In this document: piece after piece, positions 29,645 through 39,400 of the stretch
How positions within the stretch are numbered: the stretch's first letter is position 1
Layout: every line of letters starts with the position of its first letter
NCBI RefSeq assembly: GCF_020268605.1
Contig: NZ_CP084222.1
Location: 2,170,001 to 2,234,000 of the forward strand
DNA: 64,000 nucleotides
Direction of reading: 5' to 3'
Origin: Arsenophonus apicola
Lineage (GTDB): Bacteria; Pseudomonadota; Gammaproteobacteria; Enterobacterales; Enterobacteriaceae
Made by a program: the position numbers and the translations under genes
Notes under the pieces: model-generated
Told to the model about the DNA's origin: nothing
The model's database searches: none
Seen by the model: only the letters and a program-made list of their open reading frames with translations

Positions 29645-29752
29645 AAATCTGACCACCTCCGATCAACTTAGTAGTTACATTATACTTACCCTACTTATTA
29701 ATATAATTCAAAGATCACAATTCTCTAACAATAATTAGTTATAACATTAAAA

Positions 29753-30889
29753 CTACATTGCTGATTGGTAAATAGCGATCAAATCAGTTAAATTCGCCTG
29801 AACAGGATTAGTGATACCGGAAGCACTTTTTAACGCTGCTTTAGCTAATTTAGCTAAATCACTATCCTGAACATTCAATCGTCTTAGTCCTGAAGGTAGC
29901 CCAAGATCACAATTTAGCCGTCTTATTTCAGCAATACAAGCTTCTGCACCACGTTGATCGGTCATATGAGCAACTCGAATCCCCATTGCACCAGCAATAT
30001 TTTTTAACTTTTTTGCCACTGCCTTCAGATTAAAAACTTGTACTTGAGGCAACAAAACCGCATTGCAAATGGTTAGTGGTTGATTATAAAAATGGCTCAC
30101 TTGCCAGGCTAAGGTCTGTACATATCCCTGTGAAGCATTATTAAAAGCCATACCCGCTAGAAACTGGGCATAAGCAATATTTTCGTGGGCCTGCAAATCT
30201 AATGAATAATTAACTGCTCGGCGCAAATCATTACTCAATATTTTAATAGCGCTCAAAGCACATGCATCTGTAACAGGATTAGCTGCTGTAGAAACATAAG
30301 CCTCAATAGCATAAGTTAAAGAGTTCATGCCTAATGCAGCAATAAATTCACTTGATAAACCTAGCATTAATTCCGGTTCAGTTACTGACAGTAAGGGCGT
30401 AATACGTGATCCGGCAATTGCTAAATTGATCAATTCATTTTTAGTTTGATCAATCAATGGATTAAAATTATCGATATTTGAGGCAGAAGTTGTGTTGATG
30501 GTAATTAAAGGCCATGGCTTTTTAATATTATCAGTCATAAAAATGGATTGATGAGATTGTAAATAAATCATTGCCTTAGCATAATCATAAGCAGCTCCCT
30601 CACCAATTGAAACAATACAATCAATTTGCTGCTGTTCATAACAACCGATCGACTGTTTTACAATTTCTAATGATGACACCAATTTAGCATCAGTAAAAAG
30701 ATGACTTTTAATCTTATTATGTAAAAAAACTCTGGTTACTTTTTCAACCAGACCACTATTCATTAAAAAAGGATCAGTCACTATAAGCACATGCTGATAA
30801 CCATAATCCTTCATTAAATTTACCACATCGACTAAACATCCCCGGCCAATTTTATTGATAGTAGGAATGCAAAAAGTTGATGGCGGCAT
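29753..30889 (-). CDS. Iron-alcohol-dehydrogenase homologue lacking all metal ligands (pseudoenzyme)
   Basis: 378 residues, full length, and aligns end to end with E. coli YiaY (for example INKIG, AYAQFLAGMAFNNAS, AIEAYVS.AA.P.TDACAL, CNAVLLP). The four iron-binding residues of the family are replaced: Asp by Asn189, His by Tyr193, His by Trp262, His by Leu272. The NAD-binding GGGSxxD is GEGAAYD (96-102) and TTAGTASE is TTSASNID. The frame is intact, so it is either a retained non-catalytic protein or a gene decaying by substitutions. It cannot be expected to oxidise alcohols as the family does. Confidence 0.85.
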   Translation of the reverse strand: MPPSTFCIPTINKIGRGCLVDVVNLMKDYGYQHVLIVTDPFLMNSGLVEKVTRVFLHNKIKSHLFTDAKLVSSLEIVKQSIGCYEQQQIDCIVSIGEGAAYDYAKAMIYLQSHQSIFMTDNIKKPWPLITINTTSASNIDNFNPLIDQTKNELINLAIAGSRITPLLSVTEPELMLGLSSEFIAALGMNSLTYAIEAYVSTAANPVTDACALSAIKILSNDLRRAVNYSLDLQAHENIAYAQFLAGMAFNNASQGYVQTLAWQVSHFYNQPLTICNAVLLPQVQVFNLKAVAKKLKNIAGAMGIRVAHMTDQRGAEACIAEIRRLNCDLGLPSGLRRLNVQDSDLAKLAKAALKSASGITNPVQANLTDLIAIYQSAM

Positions 30890-31286
30890 AATAATTATCC
30901 TTAAACTAAATAAAATAAAACAAATGAACTTATCTTGCTATCAAATAACAACCAAGCTATTTTTTCACAGATAGAAATAAAAATCGCTTCATCAATCACT
31001 AAGTCAATTTATAGTTTTATAGTTTATTTATACTTTTAAACTAAACAGGCTGATTATATTTAATATTTTGTCATCGGTAAGATATCAAGTAGGTATTAAG
31101 CGTTTACAGATCAGATAATAAAGAGCAAAAAATAGAGAATGGCGAGGTAATTGAGGCTGTTGTTATATCTAAATTAAATATATCACTCAGATTAAAAATA
31201 AGTAATAAAGTGCCTGAAAAAGCATAAAACGCTTTTTCAGGCAATGCCACAAAATTTTGGCTAATTATCAAGAGAAGATCAATGTA
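30890..31286. other. Spacer with acrZ terminator
   Basis: 397 AT-rich bases. At 31212-31242 is a perfect 12-base-pair hairpin (gcctgaaaaagc / gctttttcaggc, 7-base loop) that lies downstream of acrZ on the minus strand and probably ends its transcript. No gene is seen between it and the dehydrogenase homologue. Confidence 0.6.
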
Positions 31287-31433
31287 TTAATGTTGTTTCT
31301 TTGAGTGAGGGTAATGTGCCTTCGACAATATGTTAAAAAGCTCTCCAATACCATAAATTAGTAACATAATTCCACCCATCACAATCGGCACCATACAGAG
31401 TGCAAAGAGCATACTTTTTAAAATATCCAGCAT
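31287..31433 (-). CDS. acrZ: AcrZ, small AcrAB-TolC accessory protein
   Basis: 48 residues (E. coli 49). MLDILKSMLFALCMVPIVMG, then LLIYGIGELFNILS, aligns residue by residue with AcrZ, a single-helix membrane protein that binds AcrB and changes its drug specificity. The ATG at 31433 has GAGG 8 bases upstream. In E. coli acrZ is divergent from modE, and so it is here, with an insertion sequence between them. modABC, which follows acrZ in E. coli, is not here. Confidence 0.9.
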   Translation of the reverse strand: MLDILKSMLFALCMVPIVMGGIMLLIYGIGELFNILSKAHYPHSKKQH

Positions 31434-31743
31434 TAGATAGCCTCGGTAAAGTAGTGATTCATTCTATTAGGTAAGATATAAACATAACTAAATAGTAACC
31501 TTATAAGTTAGATTATTCTATTTATTTTCTATTTTGAAGGCTAACACTAAAGTTTTCATTTTTTTACACCGATGGTAAATTTAGTGACAAAAATGATTAA
31601 ATTCCTAAAATATTAATCTCTAACCGCAGATATTTATTCGCAACAATCGACAAGTCTTCATTCTATTTCCACTATTTGATATAACAAAGAGCAATAAAAT
31701 AATAAACTCGTAATGTGAGTTTGGGCTAATAAGGCTATTTTTA
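31434..31743. other. acrZ upstream region up to the insertion sequence
   Basis: 310 AT-rich bases. It is the acrZ-proximal half of the former acrZ-modE intergenic region and should hold the acrZ promoter. Nothing else is seen. Confidence 0.5.
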
Positions 31744-31794
31744 TTGACATCCTCCCCCACCTTCACACTTCGTGACTCAGGAGGGGGATTCCCG

Positions 31795-33019
31795 TTAGTC
31801 GGAGACTATCTGATCGCTCAGAAGCCTGGTTCCTGCTGCTGACGGCATTACTGCACCGTTCACTTCACAGGCTAACACGGCATGTCCTGCCGCTAAAATG
31901 TTACGAGCTCCGTTGATATCTGCGTTCTCTGTATACCCGCACTCAAGGCACTCGAATCTACTTTGTGATTGACGATTTTCTTTCGCTGTATGACCACAAC
32001 ATGCACACCGTTGACTTGTATATGCCGGAGGCACAGCTAATACCTGACCACCGCGCCATAGCTGCTTGTACTCAAGCTGACGGCGCATTTCATACCAACC
32101 CTGATCCAGTATCGAACGGTTAAGTCCTGATTTTGCCCTGACATTCCGTCCGTGCTGCTCTTGTGTACCTTTTGCCGATTTCGACATGTTACTGACCTTT
32201 AAGTCCTCAATGACGATCATCGCGTGGTTTTTGCTGATTTCACTGGTGACTTTGTGAAGGTAGTCTTTGCGGATATTGGTTATATGCGAGTGGAGACGTT
32301 GGATTTTTCGCTTCTGTTTTTTCCAGTTATTGCTGAATTTAACTTTACAGCTTAACTGACGCTGGAATTTCGCCAGCTTTTTTTGGTTGGTTTTAAAACT
32401 GTTTACAGGTTCAAACACTGTGCCGTCTGACAGCGTGGCGAGTCTGGTTACACCTGCATCCAAACCAATCATTGTTGCTGACGAATGAGGCTGAATGTCC
32501 ATTTCCAGTTCGACCTGAAACGATATATACCAGTGTCCCGCATGTTGGCTAACGGTTGCGTTTTTAATCTTACCGTACAGCTTTTGCGACTGCCGGAACT
32601 TTACCCATACCAAACCTGACGGTAATCTCACTCTGCCATTATCGAGCTGACAATATTTATCAAAATTAACAAAACGAACTGAATCACGCCCGTCATTTTT
32701 CCTTTTAAATACAGGAGCTTTTGCTGCCAGTTTTTTATCAAAGCAGCGTTTCCATGCCCCGTGCAGATCTTTGAGTTTCTGCTGAAGATTATCCGTGTAG
32801 GCTTCTTGCAAAAGGAATGTTCCGGCTTTTTTTCCATTCTGTGAGCATCCGATTTAGTTCAAACGCTGACGGTAGTTTACCGCCGGATTCAATAATGCGT
32901 TGCGTCTCTGCTAGCCCGTAATTCCAGATAAAACGAGCGCATCCGCACAACTGCCGCAAACGTTGCGACTGTTTTTCGGTTGGTTCGAGTCTGAATTTGT
33001 AGGCTTTTAGAATTAGCAT
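31795..33019 (-). pseudogene. tnpB: TnpB RNA-guided nuclease, frameshifted
   Basis: The N-terminal 70 codons (from 33019, MLILKAYKFRLEPTEKQ) and the remaining 335 codons (to 31795) are in different frames. The switch is near 32808-32815, at a T-run on the coding strand: IPF is followed by ARSLHG and a stop, whereas the other frame continues LQEAYTDN. Downstream motifs are intact: RuvC Asp in IGLDAG, Glu in VIEDLK, Asp in NADINGARN, and the zinc ribbon CACCGH / CLECGY. TnpB cuts DNA guided by an RNA made from the element end, helping element retention. As written, no full nuclease is made. Confidence 0.88.
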
Positions 33020-33077
33020 TATTACTCAGTGTGTAGTAAATTATCTCACTATCTTACCGTATATCCGGTTAATTTCA

Positions 33078-33482
33078 ATGCAAAAATATAAAATCAACCG
33101 TTCAAGACATGCAGCGTTTCTTTTACATGTTCACCTTGTCTTTGTGACTAAGTACCGAAAGAAAGTACTCAGTGGCTTGCACTACAAAGCATTTCATCAG
33201 TATGCAGGTGAAGTGTGTCGCGACTTTGGGGCTGATTTAAAGGAAAGTAACGGAGAGTCCGATCACGTTCATATGCTGATCGAGTACCCGCCCACAGTGC
33301 AGTTGTCAGTACTAGTAAACTCGCTGAAAGCGGTAACGTCTCGTCGTCTGCGTAATGAGTTTCTAGACTTGCGTGGGGCTTACGGCAAGCCAGTGTTGTG
33401 GTCTCGATCATACTTTGCAGGTTCGTGCGGGGGAGCACCGCTGGAAGTTGTTAAGCAATACATTCAAAATCAGCGTGGCTGA
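33078..33482 (+). CDS. tnpA: TnpA, Y1 HUH transposase of IS200/IS605
   Basis: 134 residues, normal length. HUH motif HVH in SDHVHMLIEYPP, and the catalytic tyrosine in VVKQYIQNQRG near residue 127. It cuts and rejoins single-stranded DNA at the element ends, without target duplication. A small hairpin (cgggctt / aagcccg) lies at 33491-33507, after the stop. It appears functional, so the element might still move. Confidence 0.94.
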   Translation: MQKYKINRSRHAAFLLHVHLVFVTKYRKKVLSGLHYKAFHQYAGEVCRDFGADLKESNGESDHVHMLIEYPPTVQLSVLVNSLKAVTSRRLRNEFLDLRGAYGKPVLWSRSYFAGSCGGAPLEVVKQYIQNQRG

Positions 33483-33549
33483 TCATTCTTCGGGCTTTTC
33501 AAGCCCGACCAAATTCCCCTCCCACCTTATGTCGGTGGGAGTACCCTTT

Positions 33550-33555
33550 GGAGGT
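33550..33555 (+). promoter_or_regulatory. Shine-Dalgarno of modE lying across the insertion junction
   Basis: GGAGGT is 4 bases before the modE ATG at 33560. If the element ends at 33553, GGAG comes from the insertion sequence and GT from the host, so the transposon would supply the modE ribosome site. The boundary is inferred. Confidence 0.5.
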
Positions 33556-33559
33556 TAAG

Positions 33560-34369
33560 ATGGATATTTTCTTAACCTTAAAACTTCATGATCGACTATT
33601 TGCTGATGCACGACGGATCAAATTACTCAACTATATAAAATCTTCTGGCTCCATTAATCAAGCTGCACAATTGGCGGGCATGAGTTATAAAAGCGCCTGG
33701 CATGCAATAAACGAAATGAATCAAATAGCCGAAAAAACTCTACTTGCCAGTGCTACCGGCGGTAAAGGTGGCGGTGGTACCGTTTTAACGCCCTACGGCG
33801 AACGTTTATTACAACTGTATGGATTATTAAAACAGATCCAGCAAAAAGCCTATCATGTGTTAAATGATAAAAATTTACCGCTCGATAGTTTACTAGCAGC
33901 AATTTCACGTTTTTCATTGCAAACCAGCGCGCGTAATCAATTCTTTGGTACTTTGATCGAATATGATAGCCACTCAATTCAGCAAAATATCAAAATTCAG
34001 TTAACCAATAGTGACACCATTTTAAATGCCTCATTAACTAAGCAAAGTATCAAACGATTACAATTAACAGTCGGCAAAGAAGTTTTAATTCTACTCAAAG
34101 CACCCGCAATAAAATTGCTGCCATCACAAACAGTAATCCCAGCAGCCGATAACAAGGTAACAGGAACGGTAGTTCATATTGAAAAAGATGATAAAGATAG
34201 TGAGCTGAAGGTGAAATTAGAGGATGGATTATTACTTTGCTCTATCATGTCAAATCAAGCAATAGCAGATCAAAGAATAGAACTTGGCAATAAATTGACG
34301 GCAGTTTTTGCCGCTAACCAGATTATTGTCGCCACATTACAATATTTGCCTGACTTAACAACAGATTAA
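33560..34369 (+). CDS. modE: ModE, molybdate-responsive transcription regulator
   Basis: 269 residues (E. coli 262). The N-terminal winged helix has SGSINQAAQLAGMSYKSAWHAINEMN and GGKGGGGTVLT; two C-terminal TOBE/molybdate-binding domains contain SRFSLQTSARNQFFG and KEVLILLKAP. ModE represses modABC and activates molybdoenzyme genes when molybdate is bound. The start is ATG 33560 (an in-frame TTG at 33548 lies in the element). The insertion sequence separates it from its native promoter. modABC is not adjacent, so its regulon here is uncertain. Confidence 0.93.
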   Translation: MDIFLTLKLHDRLFADARRIKLLNYIKSSGSINQAAQLAGMSYKSAWHAINEMNQIAEKTLLASATGGKGGGGTVLTPYGERLLQLYGLLKQIQQKAYHVLNDKNLPLDSLLAAISRFSLQTSARNQFFGTLIEYDSHSIQQNIKIQLTNSDTILNASLTKQSIKRLQLTVGKEVLILLKAPAIKLLPSQTVIPAADNKVTGTVVHIEKDDKDSELKVKLEDGLLLCSIMSNQAIADQRIELGNKLTAVFAANQIIVATLQYLPDLTTD

Positions 34370-34394
34370 TTTTATAAAATTTATTTTAACATAT

Positions 34395-34432
34395 AAAAAG
34401 CTTAATAAAACCAACCAATAATTAAGCTTTTA
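34395..34432 (+). terminator. Terminator of modE
   Basis: The stem aaaaagcttaat / attaagctttta with a 14-base loop lies 26 bases after modE. Confidence 0.6.
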
Positions 34433-34484
34433 TAATGAAAATATAAAAATTGATACTGATATTATTCCTATAACAGCAAATTAA

Positions 34485-34919
34485 CTATTTTTGATAGGAG
34501 TCAACTAACTTCTGTATTTTCTTTTTCGTGCTAACAAAGTTATTGTACTTTACCTTGGCACAGAGTAAATCAAGTTTGGTATTAAGTGCCATCGCTAACA
34601 AATTTTTTGAATCACTATCCATAATATTTTTGTTAATATTCCAATATTTAATATCATCCATAATCATAACGTAGTCTTTTATATACTTTTGATATTTAAC
34701 GGGTTCTGTTTTTTTAAGTAGATTTAAGTGATCAATACATTCGTTGTTTGTTGAGGAAATAATAATACCATTAAATAATATTCCAGATTTGTTGACTGGC
34801 GATTCAACTGCCGCTGTTTGGTTATCGATATTGCTATTTTTTTTAGCGAAACCCGCACATCCGCTCAACAACATAATGGCTAATAATACACTAAACAGAT
34901 TTTTTTTATTGTACGTCAT
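34485..34919 (-). CDS. Putative lipoprotein, paralogue of the one at 42.3 kb
   Basis: 144 residues from ATG 34919; the frame is open 38 codons further, but this ATG gives a lipoprotein signal peptide with lipobox LLSGC (Cys at about residue 20) and TAGGA upstream. The mature part is about 125 residues with two more cysteines (NNECIDHLNLLKK and KLDLLCAKV). The central block NINKNIMDSDSKNLLAMAL matches NVNKNIMDKDSKELLSMTL of the protein at 42320-42802. No family is recognised. It lies downstream of the invasin and adhesin-like genes on the same strand. Confidence 0.75.
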   Translation of the reverse strand: MTYNKKNLFSVLLAIMLLSGCAGFAKKNSNIDNQTAAVESPVNKSGILFNGIIISSTNNECIDHLNLLKKTEPVKYQKYIKDYVMIMDDIKYWNINKNIMDSDSKNLLAMALNTKLDLLCAKVKYNNFVSTKKKIQKLVDSYQK

Positions 34920-35379
34920 GTCATTGAATCCTAAAAATATTATTTTCTTTGATCTACACGAAATCACGAATGGTAAATTAACTGATAAAAGAAGTAAACA
35001 ACTTCCTTTTCTAACGATAAATAAAGCGATCAACCTCTCAGATTAATTACCGTGGCTTTAAAATATAGTTTGCCATCCCTGGCAGGTTAACTACTTCCTA
35101 ATATCTTTTATTTCAGTAAAAATGGGTTTAATTTTTGTAATAACGACTAAATAATAATTATTACCAATATTATCATTTCATTACTTTTTCTCACTAGCGA
35201 TAAATGAATGCCAATTTCCTTATCGACATTCAAAATACCGCTTACATCCGTTAAGATTTATTGCAATGAAATTTACTAGAAATCCCTGCCAATACTAATG
35301 AAAATATTTCTTTCACTTGTATGCCCAATATAATATCTCTCCATTGATAAAAATATTTGTCATGATTTCCAACCCATTT
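34920..35379. other. Spacer between adhesin-like gene and lipoprotein gene
   Basis: 460 AT-rich bases, presumably with the lipoprotein promoter. No RNA or gene is recognised. Confidence 0.5.
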
Positions 35380-36366
35380 TTATTCTATTAACCTTAGATC
35401 TGATTTGATACTGACTTTTTCTGGTGTAACGGTTGAGGTTGCAGGGTTATAGAGCCAATCCTGGCCAGGTTTCTGGTAATCTAACTTAAATAGCCCATCA
35501 ACATTAATATTGGCTTGGCCTTTGTCATTAAGTGGTACGATGATTTGATTTCTGTTATTCGGTTTTAGCTCCTGACCCTCAATATTAAAGGTAAAATTTA
35601 ATCCGGCTAAATTGGTGGTAAAAAACTCGCCAGACTTAGCGCTGTCTGGATAAACATCCAGCGTAACGCTTTTATTAGCAAGACTAAGGTGGTTATTAGC
35701 CTGACAGGTTAAATTTAAGCCGCCAATATTTGCTACTGACTGCTGCTTTAATGTTAAATTGTCATTGATAGAAAGATTAAATTTGCGCCAAGAATAGCTA
35801 GAATTACACGCAATTTCAGTAATATTATCTAATTGAGATAAGCTAAATCTATAATTCGGCCCTTTCGGATCATTATTCAATCCACCCTTACCATCAAGCT
35901 GATAAATATTTAGCTGCCCAGAAAAACGACTTGAATCAATATCACCATCTTTCTTTATATAAAGCCTTACCTGAATAGTTCCTTTTTCCGGCTGATTAGC
36001 ATTCACGTAAATATCGGTTTCTATCCTTCGCTCTATTTCTGGGATATTAATATTCAAATCAGTATCATGACCGTTATAGGTTATACCAAATTTCATTCCC
36101 GGAGGAATGTCTGGCGCACTTACTTCTGGAAAAGAATAAAAGTAGACCGCTTCTGATTCCTTAGAAGTGCATTCAACATTTCGCGTAAATAGCTCAGATA
36201 TCCAGATCTTTTCACCATTTTTAGAATCTTTAGGGATCAAAACATTGCCCACAGGTTTAGTCTCACGATAAGGATTATCAGTATTACCTAAAACCTTACA
36301 TTCCAGCGCTAACGCGCTGCTGCTATAGAAAAACAGCATTGCCATAATAAGTGCTATTTTTTTCAT
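35380..36366 (-). CDS. Secreted fimbrial-adhesin-like protein
   Basis: 328 residues from ATG 36366, chosen over an ATG four codons upstream because GGAG is spaced for the inner one. A signal peptide is cleaved after ALA (about residue 20). The mature protein begins ECKVLGNTDNPY, and has four cysteines in two halves with alternating hydrophobic beta-strand pattern, like a two-domain pilus adhesin or fimbrial minor subunit. No chaperone or usher gene is nearby. It begins 40 bases after the invasin stop on the same strand, so the two are probably one operon. The family call is inference from general pattern. Confidence 0.6.
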   Translation of the reverse strand: MKKIALIMAMLFFYSSSALALECKVLGNTDNPYRETKPVGNVLIPKDSKNGEKIWISELFTRNVECTSKESEAVYFYSFPEVSAPDIPPGMKFGITYNGHDTDLNINIPEIERRIETDIYVNANQPEKGTIQVRLYIKKDGDIDSSRFSGQLNIYQLDGKGGLNNDPKGPNYRFSLSQLDNITEIACNSSYSWRKFNLSINDNLTLKQQSVANIGGLNLTCQANNHLSLANKSVTLDVYPDSAKSGEFFTTNLAGLNFTFNIEGQELKPNNRNQIIVPLNDKGQANINVDGLFKLDYQKPGQDWLYNPATSTVTPEKVSIKSDLRLIE

Positions 36367-36405
36367 TAAAAACTCCATTTCTATCTCACAATCAACCAGT
36401 CATTG

Positions 36406-39400
36406 TTAATTAGCTGATGACAACATTGTAATAGTGTATTCAACCTTGAACTTGTTAGACACTGTCTGATTGGTAGACGAAGTTACAGTCACATCAAACC
36501 TACCCACTTTTGCACTCTTCGGTGAGAACTTAACTTTACCTAGATTATCGGTGGTAAGTTTCTCATTAATCGATAAAGCTGGAATTAACACATCTACAGC
36601 ATAATCTTTCAAAACATTACCATTGCTATCAGTGACACTAATTTCAAATGGATACTCTGATTGATCATCCGCCGGTACAATATTTTTTTGCATTAATGAC
36701 GTAATTTGGATCCCAGCAGTTGCAGTATCGCCAACAAAGCTCACTGTTTTATCGGCTTTGTTTACCTTGCCATCGCTTAATTGCGCACTGACCTGAATAT
36801 TCTCAACAGCTTTAGTTGTACTGGTTAAATCAATTTTGGCCTCTCCATTAGCGTCAGTTTTACTCTTCGCCGGTTTTGGTAATGTAGCATCGCTACCTTT
36901 ATCTTGTTGCCATGTCACCTCGATGTTAGGCACCAAATTGCCATTTGCATCTTTTACCACTGCAATAAAAGTGAATGTATCTTTACCATTGGCAGCTTTA
37001 CTAATGATATCGCCATCCAATCGAACTTGAGTTAATGCTGCCGTAGTGCTATCCGCAACAAAGTGGGTTGGTTTGTTAACCTCTTTATCATTAACTTTAG
37101 CCGTGACGGTATAAGCACCTGCCTTACTGCTCGTTACCTTGGTAATCGCTTTACCTTCGCTATCGGTTTTAACTTTTTGCTGCGTAAGTTTCGCTTCACC
37201 ACTGACCGTAAATGTCACCTCTGCATCAGGCACCCAATTACCTTTTGCATCAGTTACTCTTGCAGTAACTACATTGGTTGTTTTTCCATCTGCCGGTGAG
37301 TTATCCGGATCAATCAACAAATTGGCGTCAGTAATTTCCGCCGTTGTGCCATCGGCTTTAAAGGTGGTCTGTTTATCAGTCCCTTTACCATTCACGGTAG
37401 CCGTAACGGTATAAGTACCCGCTTTACTACTCGTTATCTCGGTAATTGCTTTACCTTCGCTATCGGTTTTAACTTTTTGCTGCTTAATTGTCGCTTCACC
37501 ACTGACCGCAAATGTCACCTCGGTATTTGGCACCCAATTACCTTTTGCATCAGTTACCCTAGCAGTAACAACATTGGCTGTTTTTCCATCTGCTGGTGAG
37601 TTATCCGGCTGAATGACCAAATTGGCGTCGGTAATTTCTGCGGTTGTGCCATCGGCTTTAAAGGTGGTCTGTTTGTCAGTCCCTTTGCCATTTACGCTAG
37701 CCGTAACGGTATAAGTACCCGCTTTATTACTCGTTATCTCGGTAATTGCTTTACCTTCGCTATCGGTTTTAACTTTTTGCTGCTTAATTGTCGCTTCACC
37801 ACTGACCGCAAATGTCACCTCGGTATTTGGCACCCAATTACCTTTTGCATCGGTTACGATGGCAGTGACCCCATTAGTTGCCACACCATTTGCCGGTGAG
37901 TTATCCGGCTTAATGACCAAATTGGCGTCGGTAATTTCTGCGGTTGTGCCATCGGCTTTAAAGGTGGTCTGTTTGTCAGTCCCTTTGCCATTTACGCTAG
38001 CCGTAACGGTATAAGTACCCGCTTTATTACTGGTTATCGTAGCCTTCACTATACCCTTTGTATCCGTTTTAGCTTTTACGGGAGAAATAGCTGCATCATC
38101 ACTGACCTTAAATATCACCTCAGTATTTGGTACCGGATTACCTTTTGCGTCCGTTACGATGGCAGTGACCCCATTAGTTGCCACACCATTTGCCGGTGAA
38201 TTATCCGGCTTAATGACCAAATTGGCGTCGGTAATTTCTGCGGTTGTGCCATCGGCTTTAAAGGTGGTCTGCTTGTCAGTCCCTTTGCCATTTACACTAG
38301 CCGTAACGGTATAAGTACCCGCTTTATTACTCGTTATCTCGGTAATTGCTTTACCTTCGCTATCGGTTTTAACTTTTTGCTGCTTAATTGTCGCTTCACC
38401 ACTGACCGCAAATGTCACCTCGGTATTTGGCACCCAATTACCTTTTGCATCGGTTACGATGGCAGTGACCCCATTAGTTGCCACACCATTTGCCGGTGAG
38501 TTATCCGGCTTAATGACCAAATTGGCGTCGGTAATTTCTGCGGTTGTGCCATCGGCTTTAAAGGTGGTCTGTTTGTCAGTCCCTTTGCCATTTACGCTAG
38601 CCGTAACGGTATAAGTACCCGCTTTATTACTGGTTATCGTAGCCTTCACTATACCCTTTGTATCCGTTTTAGCTTTTACGGGAGAAATAGCTGCATCATC
38701 ACTGACCTTAAATATCACCTCAGTATTTGGTACCGGATTACCTTTTGCGTCCGTTACGATGGCAGTGACCCCATTAGTTGCCACACCATTTGCCGGTGAA
38801 TTATCCGGCTTAATGACCAAATTGGCGTCGGTAATTTCTGCGGTTGTGCCATCGGCTTTAAAGGTGGTCTGCTTGTCAGTCCCTTTGCCATTTACACTAG
38901 CCGTAACGGTATAAGTACCCGCTTTATTACTCGTTATCTCGGTAATCGCTTTACCTTCGCTATCGGTTTTAACTTTTTGCTGCGTAAGTTTCGCTTCACC
39001 ACTGACCGCAAATGTCACCTCAATATTCGGCACCTGGTTACCTTCAGCATCAGTCACTATCGCAGTAACAACATTGGCGGTTTTGCCATCTGCTGGTGAG
39101 TTATTGGGATTGATCAGTAAATTGCCGGCTGTAATTTGTGCCGTTTTCTCATCAGCTATAAAGGTGGTCTGTTTGTGGGTCGCTTTATTATTCACTTTAG
39201 CAGTAACAGTATAAGCACCGGCTTTTCTACTGGTTACCGTAGCCTTTGCTTGACCATCATTACCGGTTCTTCCTATTACTGTATTGATTAATGCACCATT
39301 ACTAACGGTAAAAGCCACATCAACGTTAGGTACCAGATTACCATGTTCATCGGTTACCTTGGCTGTGGCCCCATTAGTTGCTATGCCGTTTGCTGGCGCA

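Larger units (their letters stand above)
31744..33553 (-). mobile_element. IS200/IS605-family insertion sequence
   Basis: About 1.8 kb with divergent tnpA (+) and tnpB (-), the IS605 layout. Both ends carry subterminal hairpins: 33519-33541 (ctcccacc / ggtgggag) by tnpA, and near 31750-31788 (cctcc ... ggagg) by tnpB. Reading the minus strand, the left end abuts TTAAC and the right end finishes ...TCAA, which resembles the cleavage sites of this family. The exact boundaries are inferred. TnpA looks intact; tnpB is frameshifted. The insertion splits the acrZ-modE intergenic region. Confidence 0.88.

Noticed and set aside
33169..33438. 89-codon frame antisense to tnpA
   Set aside because: Shadow of the transposase gene, which has the HUH and Tyr motifs.
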